A stretch of DNA of 64,000 nucleotides from Bradyrhizobium sediminis (GTDB lineage: Bacteria > Pseudomonadota > Alphaproteobacteria > Rhizobiales > Xanthobacteraceae), in NCBI RefSeq assembly GCF_018736085.1, contig NZ_CP076134.1, positions 4,598,501 to 4,662,500 on the forward strand, in the 5' to 3' direction. The translations under genes and the position numbers were made by a program. Shown in pieces: positions 47,411 to 56,484 of the stretch (its first letter is position 1; each line of letters starts with the position of its first letter). The notes below the pieces were generated by a model. It searched no databases, was not told where the DNA came from, and worked only from the letters and a program-made list of their open reading frames with translations.

Positions 47411-47722
47411 TCAGGCGACTTGCAGCGTCGGAATTTTCTTGATCGCTTCTCCGAGTTCCTGCTGCGCGTGATGCAGGTCGTGCCGCTTCTGCAGATTGAG
47501 CCAGAGATCCGGGCCATTTCCGCACAGCTTCCCGAGCCGCAAGGCCATGGCAGGGGTGACCGGCTGCTTTTCCGAAAGAATATCATAAAGCGTCTGACGC
47601 GACACGCCGAGCAGTTTGGCGATCTCCGTCTTGGACCGGACCAGCGCCGGCAAAATTTCCTCGCGAAGAAGTTCGCCGGGATGCATGGGTGGCAAGCCGC
47701 GTTTCGGAAGCCTTCTGGTCAT
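47411..47722 (-). CDS. higA: Antitoxin HigA (XRE family)
   Basis: A 103-residue antitoxin of the HigA/VapI group. The N-terminal lead MHPGELLREEILPAL is the family hallmark and the HTH is TEIAKLLGVSRQTLYDILSE. WLNLQKRHDLHHAQQE follows as in HigA. It directly follows the toxin gene with 10 bases between, the toxin-first order of higBA loci. It represses the operon and neutralises HigB. Confidence 0.93.
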   Translation of the reverse strand: MTRRLPKRGLPPMHPGELLREEILPALVRSKTEIAKLLGVSRQTLYDILSEKQPVTPAMALRLGKLCGNGPDLWLNLQKRHDLHHAQQELGEAIKKIPTLQVA

Positions 47723-47732
47723 GAATCAGTCC

Positions 47733-48011
47733 TCAGTGATAATCTTCCAGATCGACGTCGACGGCATCGCCCTCGATCCAACCGAACGTAATGCGCCAGT
47801 TGCCGCTGGCGCTGACCGCATAGCGGCCCTTGTCGCGGCCAACGAGCGCGTGAAAGTGGAACCCCGGCAGGTTCATGTCCTCGGGACGCGATGCGTCGTC
47901 GAGCGACCGCAGAATGTTGGCGATCCGTTTCGTATTCTGAACGCTCAGCCGGCGCCCGTCCCCGGTCGCGAAAAACCGTTCGAGGGCCTTGTCCCGGAAC
48001 GAGAGGATCAT
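47733..48011 (-). CDS. higB: Toxin HigB (RelE/ParE superfamily)
   Basis: A 92-residue ribosome-dependent mRNA nuclease of the HigB/GraT type: MILSFRDKALERFFATGDGR, MNLPGFHFHALVGRDKGRYA, then the signature SGNWRITFGWIEGDAVDVDL. It ends EDYH, as in related toxins. The frame upstream of this ATG is not coding. The toxin is intact. Confidence 0.93.
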   Translation of the reverse strand: MILSFRDKALERFFATGDGRRLSVQNTKRIANILRSLDDASRPEDMNLPGFHFHALVGRDKGRYAVSASGNWRITFGWIEGDAVDVDLEDYH

Positions 48012-48019
48012 GTTCGCAC

Positions 48020-48060
48020 TGTAAGGCAGTGGCTTACGCCCTGTCAAGAGAGGCCTTACA
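48020..48060. promoter_or_regulatory. higBA operator-like inverted repeats
   Basis: TGTAAGGC (48020-48027) and GCCTTACA (48053-48060) are inverted copies, and GTAAG/CTTAC (48021-48037) forms a nearer pair. They lie just upstream of the toxin start at 48011. HigA binding to such sites is known for the family; the role here is inferred. Confidence 0.55.
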
Positions 48061-48262
48061 TTCTCGGATGCTCGTCTATCCGTAAGGAGGAAAGGTAGCT
48101 GTTCGGCTACATGTCCGGCGCAATGGCCGGACAAGAAATTGCGATTAAACTTCTACGCATTCATCATAACCCGATGTTGGGTTTGCCATGTGCACAAGGT
48201 CGTCGGAAATTGATCTGTCGATGTGTCAGGTACACCAGTGGTTTCTCGCGGGGGTTACTCCG

Positions 48263-48475
48263 ATGAAAGAGATTACCCAGTTACGAGAACTGGAAGCCGA
48301 TTGCCGCCGGCGGGCGCAGAGCGAGCCCGAAAGAAAATGGTATTGGCTCGCGCAGGCCGCCAGGCATCGAACACAGGCGGCTCTTGAAGCCGCCGGAATG
48401 TCCACGGAAGCGAACGCGCCTGAAGTCAAACTGGCAAGCTGGCCAATGGTCAGGGATGAAAGACGGCTGCATTAG
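48263..48475 (+). CDS. Hypothetical protein, 70 aa
   Basis: Starts MKEITQLRELEADCRRRAQS and is helical to about residue 45 (WYWLAQAARHRTQAAL). The upstream open part (from 48188) is unlikely to be coding. No known family. It lies between the two toxin-antitoxin loci on the opposite strand. Confidence 0.6.
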   Translation: MKEITQLRELEADCRRRAQSEPERKWYWLAQAARHRTQAALEAAGMSTEANAPEVKLASWPMVRDERRLH

Positions 48476-48522
48476 CCTTTCACCCTGCAACGGCGGCCTC
48501 GAGGGATAGCGCGCATCCGCGC

Positions 48523-48816
48523 TCAGCGCCGCGTGACCGCTTCCAAGATTTCTTTCGGACGGCGCTTGATCGCCAGCAGATAGGCGGCCGCGGGAGCATC
48601 GGGCATGCGCCGCCCCTGCTCCCAGTTCTTCAGCGTGGAAAGCGGAATACGATATGCCGCGGCGAAGTGATGCTGCGACATCCGCAGCGAAAGCCGGATC
48701 GCCTTCACGTCCGGCAACTCGACCCCGGACACGCGCAACCCGCGCACCTTTTTGCCGGCGGCATGCTTTGCCGCCTGCTGCATGCTTTCGATCAGCTCCT
48801 TTCCAAACCTGCCCAT
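48523..48816 (-). CDS. Antitoxin of a RelE-type pair (XRE/HigA2-like)
   Basis: A 97-residue protein with a C-terminal HTH: VKAIRLSLRMSQHHFAAAYR, then IPLSTLKNWEQGRRMPDAPA. The Leu-rich N-terminal part probably binds the toxin. It lies 27 bases downstream of the toxin frame. It belongs to the HigA2/NadS-like group by the WEQG-RMPD signature. Confidence 0.87.
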   Translation of the reverse strand: MGRFGKELIESMQQAAKHAAGKKVRGLRVSGVELPDVKAIRLSLRMSQHHFAAAYRIPLSTLKNWEQGRRMPDAPAAAYLLAIKRRPKEILEAVTRR

Positions 48817-48843
48817 GATGTTGGTCCTTCTCTTATCCGCGAT

Positions 48844-49154
48844 TCAACTCTTCAGGATTGCCGCCAGCTTTCGAACGGCCTTCTTTTCTTCCGCCGTGAG
48901 GTTCTCCTGGCGCGCCTTCGCATAGACCATCAGCAGATAGAGCGGACGGTCGCCACTATGGTAGAAATAGATCACCCGCGCGCCACCGCGCTTGCCGCCT
49001 CCGGGCCGCGCCCATCGGATCTTCCGCACACTACCGGTTTCGGGGATCAGGTCCCCTTCTTCGGGATTGCGCGCGATGAAATCAATGAAGGCCTCCAGCT
49101 CGGAAGCATCCCAGATTTCCCGGGCCCGCCGGCCGAACAGGCGTTTCCACCACG
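48844..49154 (-). pseudogene. RelE/HigB2-type toxin, probably frameshifted near its 5' end
   Basis: The C-terminal two thirds are intact: NPEEGDLIPETGSVRKIRWA, then GKRGGARVIYFYHSGDRPLY and YAKARQENLTAEEKKAVRKL. This frame has no ATG before a stop at 49183-49185 (a GTG at 49029 would start too late). One frame over, the sequence reads ITVVETPV, the usual start of this toxin, and then fits FGRRAREIW only after a shift near 49137. A lost base or two would explain this. If so, only the antitoxin is still made. Confidence 0.5.
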
Positions 49155-49289
49155 GTGATCCATCGTCGTGCGACGTCCGGCACTATACGCCAATGGCGTC
49201 CAAAGCTCCAGAGCAAAGACGCCATTGGCGCCCATCGGCCAAGCGTTTCTAGCGCCGACCGCGCCGAGGCGGAAGCCTGGTCGGTGCGG

Positions 49290-49576
49290 ATGGAAGGCTA
49301 TGGCGGGCCGGCGCAGCCCGCGCCCACGATCGGCCAATGCCTCAACGGCGGCCTCGGCTGGCTGGAGGTGGAGTTCAACCGCTGCAAGACCCGCGGGAGG
49401 CTGCCGCTGTCAGCCATCCGCCGGCCGTGCGACACGCCCCTGAGGAAACTGGAAGTGTCGCTGAATGCCGCTCCAGCCGCGGGAGCCGGTATGCGCCGCC
49501 GGTGCATATGATCAAGCTGACGGCGGCGCGGGAGATCACGCCGTATCGGTGGATGCATCCGGAGGAGGAGCGGTAG
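49290..49576 (+). pseudogene. Decayed zinc-ribbon-like protein gene
   Basis: The frame reads MEGYGGPAQPAPTIGQCLNG and GLGWLEVEFNRCKTRGRLPL, then after about 49463 the sense continues one frame over as CRSSRGSRYAPPVHMIKLTA to PEEER. A single lost A (AA for AAA in the Lys codon before CRSS) explains it. I recall a family with CNRCKTR and CRSC knuckles; here two of those Cys are Phe and Ser, so the gene has lost its metal site as well as its frame. Confidence 0.55.
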
Positions 49577-49652
49577 CTTGAGGGCTGCTCTTTCGCACTG
49601 GCTTCCGGACACTCAAAGCGGCACTATATGAGTCCGAGTCGATTTTTCAGCC

Positions 49653-52600
49653 ATGACCGATTTCACCTCTGTCGAGATTCCCAAACCAAAGGACTGGCAG
49701 GCGTTTGAGCGCCATTGCCGGTTGCTGTTCGAACATTCCCTGCGCGACACGGCGGTTCAGAACAATGGTCGTCCAGGCCAGCGCCAGCATGGCGTCGACA
49801 TCTTCGGAAAACGCGGCGGCGGCAACGGGCCGCAGGTCGGAGTCCAGTGCAAGGGAAAATCGAGCGACTACGGCAACGCGCTCACAGAAAAGGAGCTTGC
49901 CGCCGAGGTAGAAAAAACAAAGAAATTCCGTCCGGAACTCGAAGAGTTCATCATTGTCACGACGGCGTCTGACGACGCAAAGATTCAACTGGAGGCGCGT
50001 CTCCTTGAGAAGAAAGTCCGCGGCGAAGGGCGCAATCTGTCGATACAAGTGTGGGGTTGGGGCCGCATCCAGGACGAAATAAACCGTTTCCAGGAAGTCG
50101 TTCGCGCTTTTCACCCGGACAAGCAACCCTTCAGCGACCAGATACGTGATGAAGTACGCGAGACCAACCGCCTCGTGGCGGAAGGCAATGCTTTGAGCGA
50201 ATCGGGCATCGCCCAGATAAAGCAGACGTTGGCCCAGCTGATGGTCGCCCAGCGCCCGCCCTTGACGACGGAAGCTGCAGGTTCGTCCGATGCTTTCGAC
50301 AAGGAGCTTCATAGCCAAATTGACGCGTATCGCGACCTCCTGCGCAAAGGCCAGCCGCGAACGGCCTTAACTCTGCTGACCCGATTGAAAGAGAGGCTCG
50401 GCGAGGCCGCGTCGCAACGCGTGCGGTATCGGCTTCTGTCGAACATCGGCGCGGCGCATTACAATCTCGGAGAATACGACACAGCAAGTGACTTTCTGCT
50501 TGAAGCAGCGCCTCTCAATCCGGATGACCCGATAAGCCTCGCCAATAAGACGGCCGCGCTACTCATCAAAGGACGGCGAGAGGAAGCGCATGCGCTTGCT
50601 ACGGCAGCCATCCTTGCGCATCCCGACAGTGAAGAACTGGCCCTGCAGCGCATTCAGGCCCTCAAGCCCGGCGAAACTAGCGAGGATGTCTGGCGGACTC
50701 TTTCCACCAGGGCAAAAAATAAGGCCGCCATCTTCGGCTTCCGCATTGCTGCCCTGCGTGATGAAAAAAATGAAGACTGGATGAAGGTCGCGGCTGAAGG
50801 TAGATCGCTCTATCCTGACGATGAAGGGTTGAAAATTATGCAGGCCGAGAGCGTGCTCGGCCGGTTGTTACACGCTGACCCCGGCGCCGCTGGACTCCTA
50901 CACAACGACGCGCCGACGAGCGGTGAAATCGAGCAGGCCGCCCTTACGCTCGAAAAGTGCTGGACCGATTCCAAGAAGTCGGAGGGGCCACCCAAGCTTG
51001 CCTGCGCGCACAATGCCGCTCTGGCCTGGAACCTTCTTCGCAAGTCCGCCCGCGCAGCGGCGATTCTCGATGAGGCCATCGCAGCCGGTTGTGACAGCGA
51101 CGAAACAAAGCATCTTCGCCTGTCGATTTACCGCAAGCAGGGAAAGATCGAGGAAGCCATTAAACTTTCCGACACTCTATCCGACACTCCAATACACCGG
51201 ATTATGCGCGCTGACCTAAGAATTGAAACCGCCCCTGCCGAAGCCCGGAAGATCCTGAGCGGGCGCGGCGCGTTTACCCACTGGAGCGACATTGTCGCCG
51301 CGGCGCTTGCGGTCGTAGAATCATTTATCCGCGAAGAGAATTTCGACGAAGCGCTGCGGGAAGCCGATAGGCTGGAGCAAGTCCTACCGCACCATGCACA
51401 GGGACCGCTTGCGCATTTTCGTGTCAAGATGGCAAGGGGTGACAAAGGTGCGGCCGACGACGTTCTACGCGCTTTCTCGCTCGTCAACCCCGACACCGAC
51501 TTTCCCACCCGCTTCCTTGTCGCGGAAGGCCTTGCGACGGCTGGCCGTTTTGACGATGTCGTTACATTGCTGGCGGACACGACCGACCGTCATTATGACT
51601 CTCCCGCCTTGCGTGCGCTCATCGCGGCTGCGGTCAATACCGACAAGCGCGTCTTGCTCCGCCAGATCTTTCGAGAGCTCCCGCCCGAGCTCATTACTGA
51701 CCGGTACTACGCCAAGGCAAAGATTGCGCTGTCCATCCGCACCGGAAGCATCCCTAAGGCGGAGCAGGAAATTTGTGCGTTTCTCGAACGAGAGCCGGAC
51801 AACCTAGAACTCTACATTCACCTTCTGCATGCGCTGTTCCGGCAAAACAAAATCGAAGAGCTGAAAACCGAAGTGCAGAAGCCATCCAGCGGCTTTAAAG
51901 GTCAGCCAAGCGATTTTATGACGCTGGCGCATTTCAAGGACGACTTCGGCGATTGGCAGGAAGCGCACAAGCTTGCTTACGCAACGCTTCTTGCCAATCC
52001 GAATAGCCAGTCCGTCGCGATGGCCTATGTCGGTGTGTTCCTGCGGCCCGGACATTCGCAAGGGCTTACGATTCATCCGTCCGCCGTCGAACCCGGCATG
52101 GCCGTCGAAGTAAAGACTGCAGACGGCAGCGGAGTCTACGTCATCGAGCCAGAAGCGTCGTTGCGCCCTGGCGTACACTACTTGCCACCTGACCACCTTC
52201 TTGCCACGCGTCTTCTCGGAAAAAAGCAGGGCGATCGCATCGAACTTCCGGACGGTACGGCGGCCGAAGTCGCTTGGGTTAAGCCCAAAGTTTTGCATGC
52301 GCTTCACGACGTGATGGAGAATTTCAATAACTGGCATCCGGAAGCCACCGGCCTTGAGCGCGTGAAGATCGAGCCGGGAAAGGATGGGGGTCTCGAGCCC
52401 ATGCTTGAGCGACTGCGCGATCGGCATGACGCGGTCGAGCAGATAGGAACGCTGTACGACGCTGGCGCGTTGCCAATAGCCATTGTCGGCAAGAGCCTCG
52501 GATGCGATGCGGTTGAAGCCATGGTTGGGCTTGCAAGCACCGGCCATCGCATTCGCTCTTGCGACGGTAATCACCTTGAGCGAAACACCGCTTTGGCCGC

Positions 52601-53528
52601 AATCGACGTCAACGCAGTCAAGGGCTGCGTCGTCGACTACGTCACCCTGCATATTATTCGCCGCCTGAAACTTGAGGGCGTCGTGACCGCTGTCTGCGGG
52701 CCAATGAAGATTGTTGACGCCACCCGGTTGACGCTTCAGCGCAAGATATTCGAACTCGGCGAACGAATTGACGAAACTAGCATGTCGATATCCTGGCATG
52801 ACGGCCAATACTGGCGGCAAGAAACCTCACCGGAACGAAAGCGTGAGCACCTATCGGTGCTGGAGGCGGACCGTGCATGGCTCGAAGCCAACACCCAAAT
52901 CATTCCTGCCGAGGGCAATAGAGACCCAAGTCCGGAATTGGCCCCGCTTGTCGAACGCTTCGGGTCGGGATTCTTTGACGAAATGCGCGCCGCGGAAGGC
53001 GCGGGCCTGCTTCTCTTGTCCGAAGACTTTGTGCTGCGCGGGCTCGCAGAGCAAGAATTCAAGGTGCCGGGTACTTGGCTCCAGCCGGTTCTAATGGGCG
53101 CGCTCGATAGGAGGGTGATGACGCTCGATGAATATCGCGCGGCCATCGTGAGCTTTATCGATAGCAAATTTGAGTTCATCTCCGTTGGCGCGCCGCTTGT
53201 TGTCTCGTCGGTGCACGGCACCAAAGGGCACACACTGCCAAAGGAATTCGAGATAATTGCTTCGCGCATTGGTGGCAAAAAAGCCGACATCGCCTCACAT
53301 GTCCGCGTCGCATACGCATCCGCCGTCCGGATCTGGAGTGACGAAAGACTGTCCGAAACGTTAAGGCAAGGCGCTATTGGGCGCCTGCTCGAACGGGTGA
53401 TTGACGAACGAGACCCCGTCGAGGCACGACTTGTTCTCAAAAGCTGGCTTATAACGGAATCAGAAAGGCCCAGCAGCATGCATCATTACATGACCGGATG
53501 GTTGCGGGGTCATTTCATCAACCTGTAG
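49653..53528 (+). CDS. Multidomain conflict-type protein: restriction endonuclease-like, TPR, GreA/B-C-like, PIN-like
   Basis: A 1291-residue protein starting MTDFTSVEIPKPKDW. Residues 1-150 fit a PD-(D/E)XK nuclease: Asp49 in HGVDIFG and the QCK core (Gln65, Lys67) in GVQCKGKS. About 190-790 is helical repeat (TPR/SEL-like; NIGAAHYNLGEYDTASDFLL is a clear unit). About 829-875 resembles the GreA/GreB C-terminal domain (DHLLATRLLGKKQGDRIELP). From about 980 a PIN-like nuclease follows: Asp995 in CVVDYVTLHII and Asp1125 in LLLSEDFVLRGLA. The gene is lower in GC than its neighbours. A conflict or immune role is inferred. Confidence 0.82.
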   Translation: MTDFTSVEIPKPKDWQAFERHCRLLFEHSLRDTAVQNNGRPGQRQHGVDIFGKRGGGNGPQVGVQCKGKSSDYGNALTEKELAAEVEKTKKFRPELEEFIIVTTASDDAKIQLEARLLEKKVRGEGRNLSIQVWGWGRIQDEINRFQEVVRAFHPDKQPFSDQIRDEVRETNRLVAEGNALSESGIAQIKQTLAQLMVAQRPPLTTEAAGSSDAFDKELHSQIDAYRDLLRKGQPRTALTLLTRLKERLGEAASQRVRYRLLSNIGAAHYNLGEYDTASDFLLEAAPLNPDDPISLANKTAALLIKGRREEAHALATAAILAHPDSEELALQRIQALKPGETSEDVWRTLSTRAKNKAAIFGFRIAALRDEKNEDWMKVAAEGRSLYPDDEGLKIMQAESVLGRLLHADPGAAGLLHNDAPTSGEIEQAALTLEKCWTDSKKSEGPPKLACAHNAALAWNLLRKSARAAAILDEAIAAGCDSDETKHLRLSIYRKQGKIEEAIKLSDTLSDTPIHRIMRADLRIETAPAEARKILSGRGAFTHWSDIVAAALAVVESFIREENFDEALREADRLEQVLPHHAQGPLAHFRVKMARGDKGAADDVLRAFSLVNPDTDFPTRFLVAEGLATAGRFDDVVTLLADTTDRHYDSPALRALIAAAVNTDKRVLLRQIFRELPPELITDRYYAKAKIALSIRTGSIPKAEQEICAFLEREPDNLELYIHLLHALFRQNKIEELKTEVQKPSSGFKGQPSDFMTLAHFKDDFGDWQEAHKLAYATLLANPNSQSVAMAYVGVFLRPGHSQGLTIHPSAVEPGMAVEVKTADGSGVYVIEPEASLRPGVHYLPPDHLLATRLLGKKQGDRIELPDGTAAEVAWVKPKVLHALHDVMENFNNWHPEATGLERVKIEPGKDGGLEPMLERLRDRHDAVEQIGTLYDAGALPIAIVGKSLGCDAVEAMVGLASTGHRIRSCDGNHLERNTALAAIDVNAVKGCVVDYVTLHIIRRLKLEGVVTAVCGPMKIVDATRLTLQRKIFELGERIDETSMSISWHDGQYWRQETSPERKREHLSVLEADRAWLEANTQIIPAEGNRDPSPELAPLVERFGSGFFDEMRAAEGAGLLLLSEDFVLRGLAEQEFKVPGTWLQPVLMGALDRRVMTLDEYRAAIVSFIDSKFEFISVGAPLVVSSVHGTKGHTLPKEFEIIASRIGGKKADIASHVRVAYASAVRIWSDERLSETLRQGAIGRLLERVIDERDPVEARLVLKSWLITESERPSSMHHYMTGWLRGHFINL

Positions 53529-53701
53529 GCGGCACCTCAGTAAGTACACTTGGACTCGGACACATCAGATACGTCTTGCCAGCGAGTCAGGCCAAGCCCG
53601 CCACCTCCTCCAACCTTGATCCGCCCGCCCGTCCCGCATAGGCTCCGCCCCGAGAAACGCCTGCCAACCAAACCAACAAGAAGCGGGACAACCCCCCAGC
53701 G

Positions 53702-54991
53702 ATGCAGCCCGCCGAGCGGCGCCCATTCCCCCACCGCCGGGGCCTGATCATCGTCACGACCATGGCCACGGCCTATGTCGCCAGCCATTTCTTCCGCGCT
53801 TCCAACGTCACCATCGGGCTCGACCTGATGCGCGACCTCGGAATCGGGCCGGAAGCGCTGGGCGCGCTGACCGGCGCGTTCTTCTTCGGCTTCGCCGCGA
53901 TGCAGATCCCCTGCGGCTTCCTGTTCGACCATTTCGGCCCGCGCCGCACCGTGACCGGCCTGCTGATCCTCGCCACGATCGGCGGCGCCATCTTCACGCT
54001 GGCGCCGAGCTGGCCGGTGCTGCTGACCGGCCGCGTGCTGATGGGCGCCGGCTTCGGCGTCATGCTGATCGGCACCATGGTGGTGGTCACCCGCTGGTTT
54101 CCGCCGGACCGCTTCTCCACCCTGATCGCCATGGTGATGTCGATCGGCCTCGTCGGCAACCTCGCCGCCACCACGCCGCTGGCCTGGGCCTCGGAGGCGA
54201 TCGGCTGGCGCGGCGTGTTCGGCGTCGCCGTGGTGTTCACCGCACTCGCGGCCGTCGCGGTCTGGCTGGTGGTGCGCGACGCGCCGCCCGGCCACCCGTT
54301 CCTGGACCGCACCGCGGAGCCGCCGCGCCAGATGCTGCAGGGCCTGATGGAGGTGCTGCGCAACCCGCGCCTGAAGCCGATCCTGGCGCTGAATTTCTGC
54401 AGCTATGCCTGCACCTTCACGGTGCAGGGCCTGTGGGGCGGCCCGTTCCTGCGCGAGGTGCACGGCATGAGCGCGATCGAGGCCGGCAACGTGCTGCTCG
54501 CCGCCGTCGTCACCTACCAGTTCGGCATGCTCGCCTTCGGCCCGCTCGACCGCCTGCTGGATACCCGCAAATGGATCGCGATCGGAGGCTCCCTGGTGGT
54601 GATCGCCCTGCTCGCCACCCTGGCGCTGGCGTCGCAGCCGCCGGCCTGGGTGCCGGTCGCCGCCATCCTCGGCATCGGCTTCTTCTCGGCCTCCTCGACC
54701 ATGGTGCTGACGCACGGCCGCGGCATCATCCCGGACCGGCTGATCGGCCGCGGCATGTCGACGCTCAACACCTCGGTCATGCTCGGCGTCGCCTGCATGC
54801 AGTCGCTGTCCGGCGTCATCGTCGGCGCGTTCGAACCGCTGGCCGGCGGCGCCCGCAGCGAGACCGCCTACCGCGCCCTGTTCGGCGTGCTCACAATGGT
54901 GCTGATCATCGCGGTGGCGATCTACAGCCGCTCCAGCGACGTCAGGCCCAGCGACGAAATGCGCGCCCGGCTGAAAGCGCACGAGGCGTGA
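53702..54991 (+). CDS. Major facilitator superfamily transporter
   Basis: A 429-residue, 12-helix transporter. The N-terminal half has FDHFGPRRTVTGLLI, the cytoplasmic loop signature, and RVLMGAGFGVMLIG; the C-terminal half has GRGIIPDRLIGRGMSTLNTS. The first helix starts at RRGLIIVTTMATAYVASHFF. Substrate not evident; the family includes NNP-like and sugar carriers. Very GC-rich codons, in contrast to the preceding gene. Confidence 0.9.
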   Translation: MQPAERRPFPHRRGLIIVTTMATAYVASHFFRASNVTIGLDLMRDLGIGPEALGALTGAFFFGFAAMQIPCGFLFDHFGPRRTVTGLLILATIGGAIFTLAPSWPVLLTGRVLMGAGFGVMLIGTMVVVTRWFPPDRFSTLIAMVMSIGLVGNLAATTPLAWASEAIGWRGVFGVAVVFTALAAVAVWLVVRDAPPGHPFLDRTAEPPRQMLQGLMEVLRNPRLKPILALNFCSYACTFTVQGLWGGPFLREVHGMSAIEAGNVLLAAVVTYQFGMLAFGPLDRLLDTRKWIAIGGSLVVIALLATLALASQPPAWVPVAAILGIGFFSASSTMVLTHGRGIIPDRLIGRGMSTLNTSVMLGVACMQSLSGVIVGAFEPLAGGARSETAYRALFGVLTMVLIIAVAIYSRSSDVRPSDEMRARLKAHEA

Positions 54992-55079
54992 GATTCCACC
55001 GCATCCCGCGCCAAGCGTTGGTGACGAACCTGACCCATACCTGCCGGATGGCACCGGACAAGCCGCTGCAGGATCATGC

Positions 55080-55346
55080 CTAGTGGACGCGAGGATGCCG
55101 CCGATAACGTCGTTCCCGGGGCACTTGCGCTCTCGCAAAATAGGGATTGGTGATGCACCAGGCGGGGCGGCCCGATGCCGACTGAGCGCACTGCGCCAGC
55201 GAGGTATAACCGCATTCGATGTACTCGCCGTCTATGGAGACGACCTGGAGGCAGACCGGATAGTCCGGACTATACGTCTGGGCGCGAGCCGACGGCGCTG
55301 CAGAAAACGTCGCCAATGTCAAAATCGCCAACGCCAGAATGCGCAT
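55080..55346 (-). CDS. Small exported Cys-containing protein (DUF3551)
   Basis: An 88-residue protein with a signal peptide (MRILALAILTLATFSAAPSA) and the DUF3551 pattern YPVCLQVVSIDGEYIECGYT, then SLAQCAQSASGRPAWCITNP. The four Cys probably form two disulfides. The family is abundant in Bradyrhizobium; function unknown. Confidence 0.87.
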   Translation of the reverse strand: MRILALAILTLATFSAAPSARAQTYSPDYPVCLQVVSIDGEYIECGYTSLAQCAQSASGRPAWCITNPYFARAQVPRERRYRRHPRVH

Positions 55347-55476
55347 CAGAATCTCCCTCGGGATTGACGGGGCGGCATCAACGCATCGAAGAGACCAACC
55401 CTATCGATCCCAGTCAATTCACATTCGCGCGCGAGCCCGCGATGGGTGCTTTACCTGGACGCTATAGTTGGACGCC

Positions 55477-56484
55477 TTATTTGGGCGCAGCGCCGCTCTG
55501 CTTCTTGGCGTGCTCGGCCCGGATCGGAGCAAATGGTCCGTAGATGTGTTGCTGCCGATCGAATCCGTCGGCATACGGGCCGTAGGGCGCATCGACCGGC
55601 TTGGCCAGAAGGTCGGGATAGTCCTTGTCGAGGCCCGCTTTTGCCGGACGCGGTTGAGAGATCATATGGGCTGCGACGTCCCATGCCTGCTCGACCGTGA
55701 GCTGCGGATTCAGGTAGCCCGTGCCGTGCGGCATGTTGAAGTGCACGAAATTCGCCGCGGTAATCAGCCGGGCCATGCCGGCGCCATCGTTGAAACTGTC
55801 CGGGCCCCATAGCGGCGGCACCATGTAGCCGAGATCGGTGGTCGGCAGGCTGCGGCGAATTCCGGAGCCGTCGGTATTGTGACAGGCCAGACAGGCATTG
55901 GCGTAGATCGCCTTGCCGCGAACCGGATCGGCCGCGCGATCGAGTTCAGGCATCGACCCGGTGCCGAGTCCCGACAGCACCTTGCCGGCGGGAACCCCCG
56001 ACGACAGAAACCGGATGTAGGCCACGAAGGCCCGCATCTCCGGACTGTCTGATGGCAGCGCGCGGCCGTTCATGCTGCGCGACATGCACGCGTTGACCCG
56101 GTCCTCGATCGTGATCTCGGCGCCAAGGCGGGCGCTGTATTGCGGAAACAGCTCGACCAGCCCGAAGACCGGCAGGCCGAATTTCTTCGTGCCGGCTTCG
56201 AGATGACAGTTGCTGCAGGCGAGGTTGTTGCCGGCAAACCGTTTGGTCGAATCCGGCACCTCCGGCCCGATATGGGCGTAGGTCGCGGTGATCAGATCGC
56301 GCCCGCGCCGCACCAGGTGGCCATGATCGTCATCGGGCAACGCGCCGACTTCCGGCACCGTCCAGACCGGAGGAGAGACCGTCTGCGCGCGCCCCGCATC
56401 TGTCGCTGATATCGCGACGGCAACGGCCGCAAGCGCACGCAGCGTCCAGGAGCAGAGCAGCACAAAAGGATTGCGGTGAACCAT
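55477..56484 (-). CDS. Dihaem c-type cytochrome (TsdA-like)
   Basis: A 335-residue periplasmic cytochrome. A signal peptide ends near AGRAQ (start MVHRNPFVLLCSW). Haem sites are CSNCH at about 116 and CLACH at about 217; GYMVPPLWGPDSFNDGAGM and HFNMPHGTG match the thiosulfate dehydrogenase (TsdA) family. It probably couples thiosulfate/tetrathionate chemistry or other sulfur oxidation to electron transfer. No sox gene is nearby. Confidence 0.85.
   Translation of the reverse strand: MVHRNPFVLLCSWTLRALAAVAVAISATDAGRAQTVSPPVWTVPEVGALPDDDHGHLVRRGRDLITATYAHIGPEVPDSTKRFAGNNLACSNCHLEAGTKKFGLPVFGLVELFPQYSARLGAEITIEDRVNACMSRSMNGRALPSDSPEMRAFVAYIRFLSSGVPAGKVLSGLGTGSMPELDRAADPVRGKAIYANACLACHNTDGSGIRRSLPTTDLGYMVPPLWGPDSFNDGAGMARLITAANFVHFNMPHGTGYLNPQLTVEQAWDVAAHMISQPRPAKAGLDKDYPDLLAKPVDAPYGPYADGFDRQQHIYGPFAPIRAEHAKKQSGAAPK

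Noticed and set aside
53537..55138. Open frame of about 533 codons antisense to the MFS gene
   Set aside because: The composition is extreme (Arg, His, Gly, Asp, Glu) and no hydrophobic core or domain is visible.
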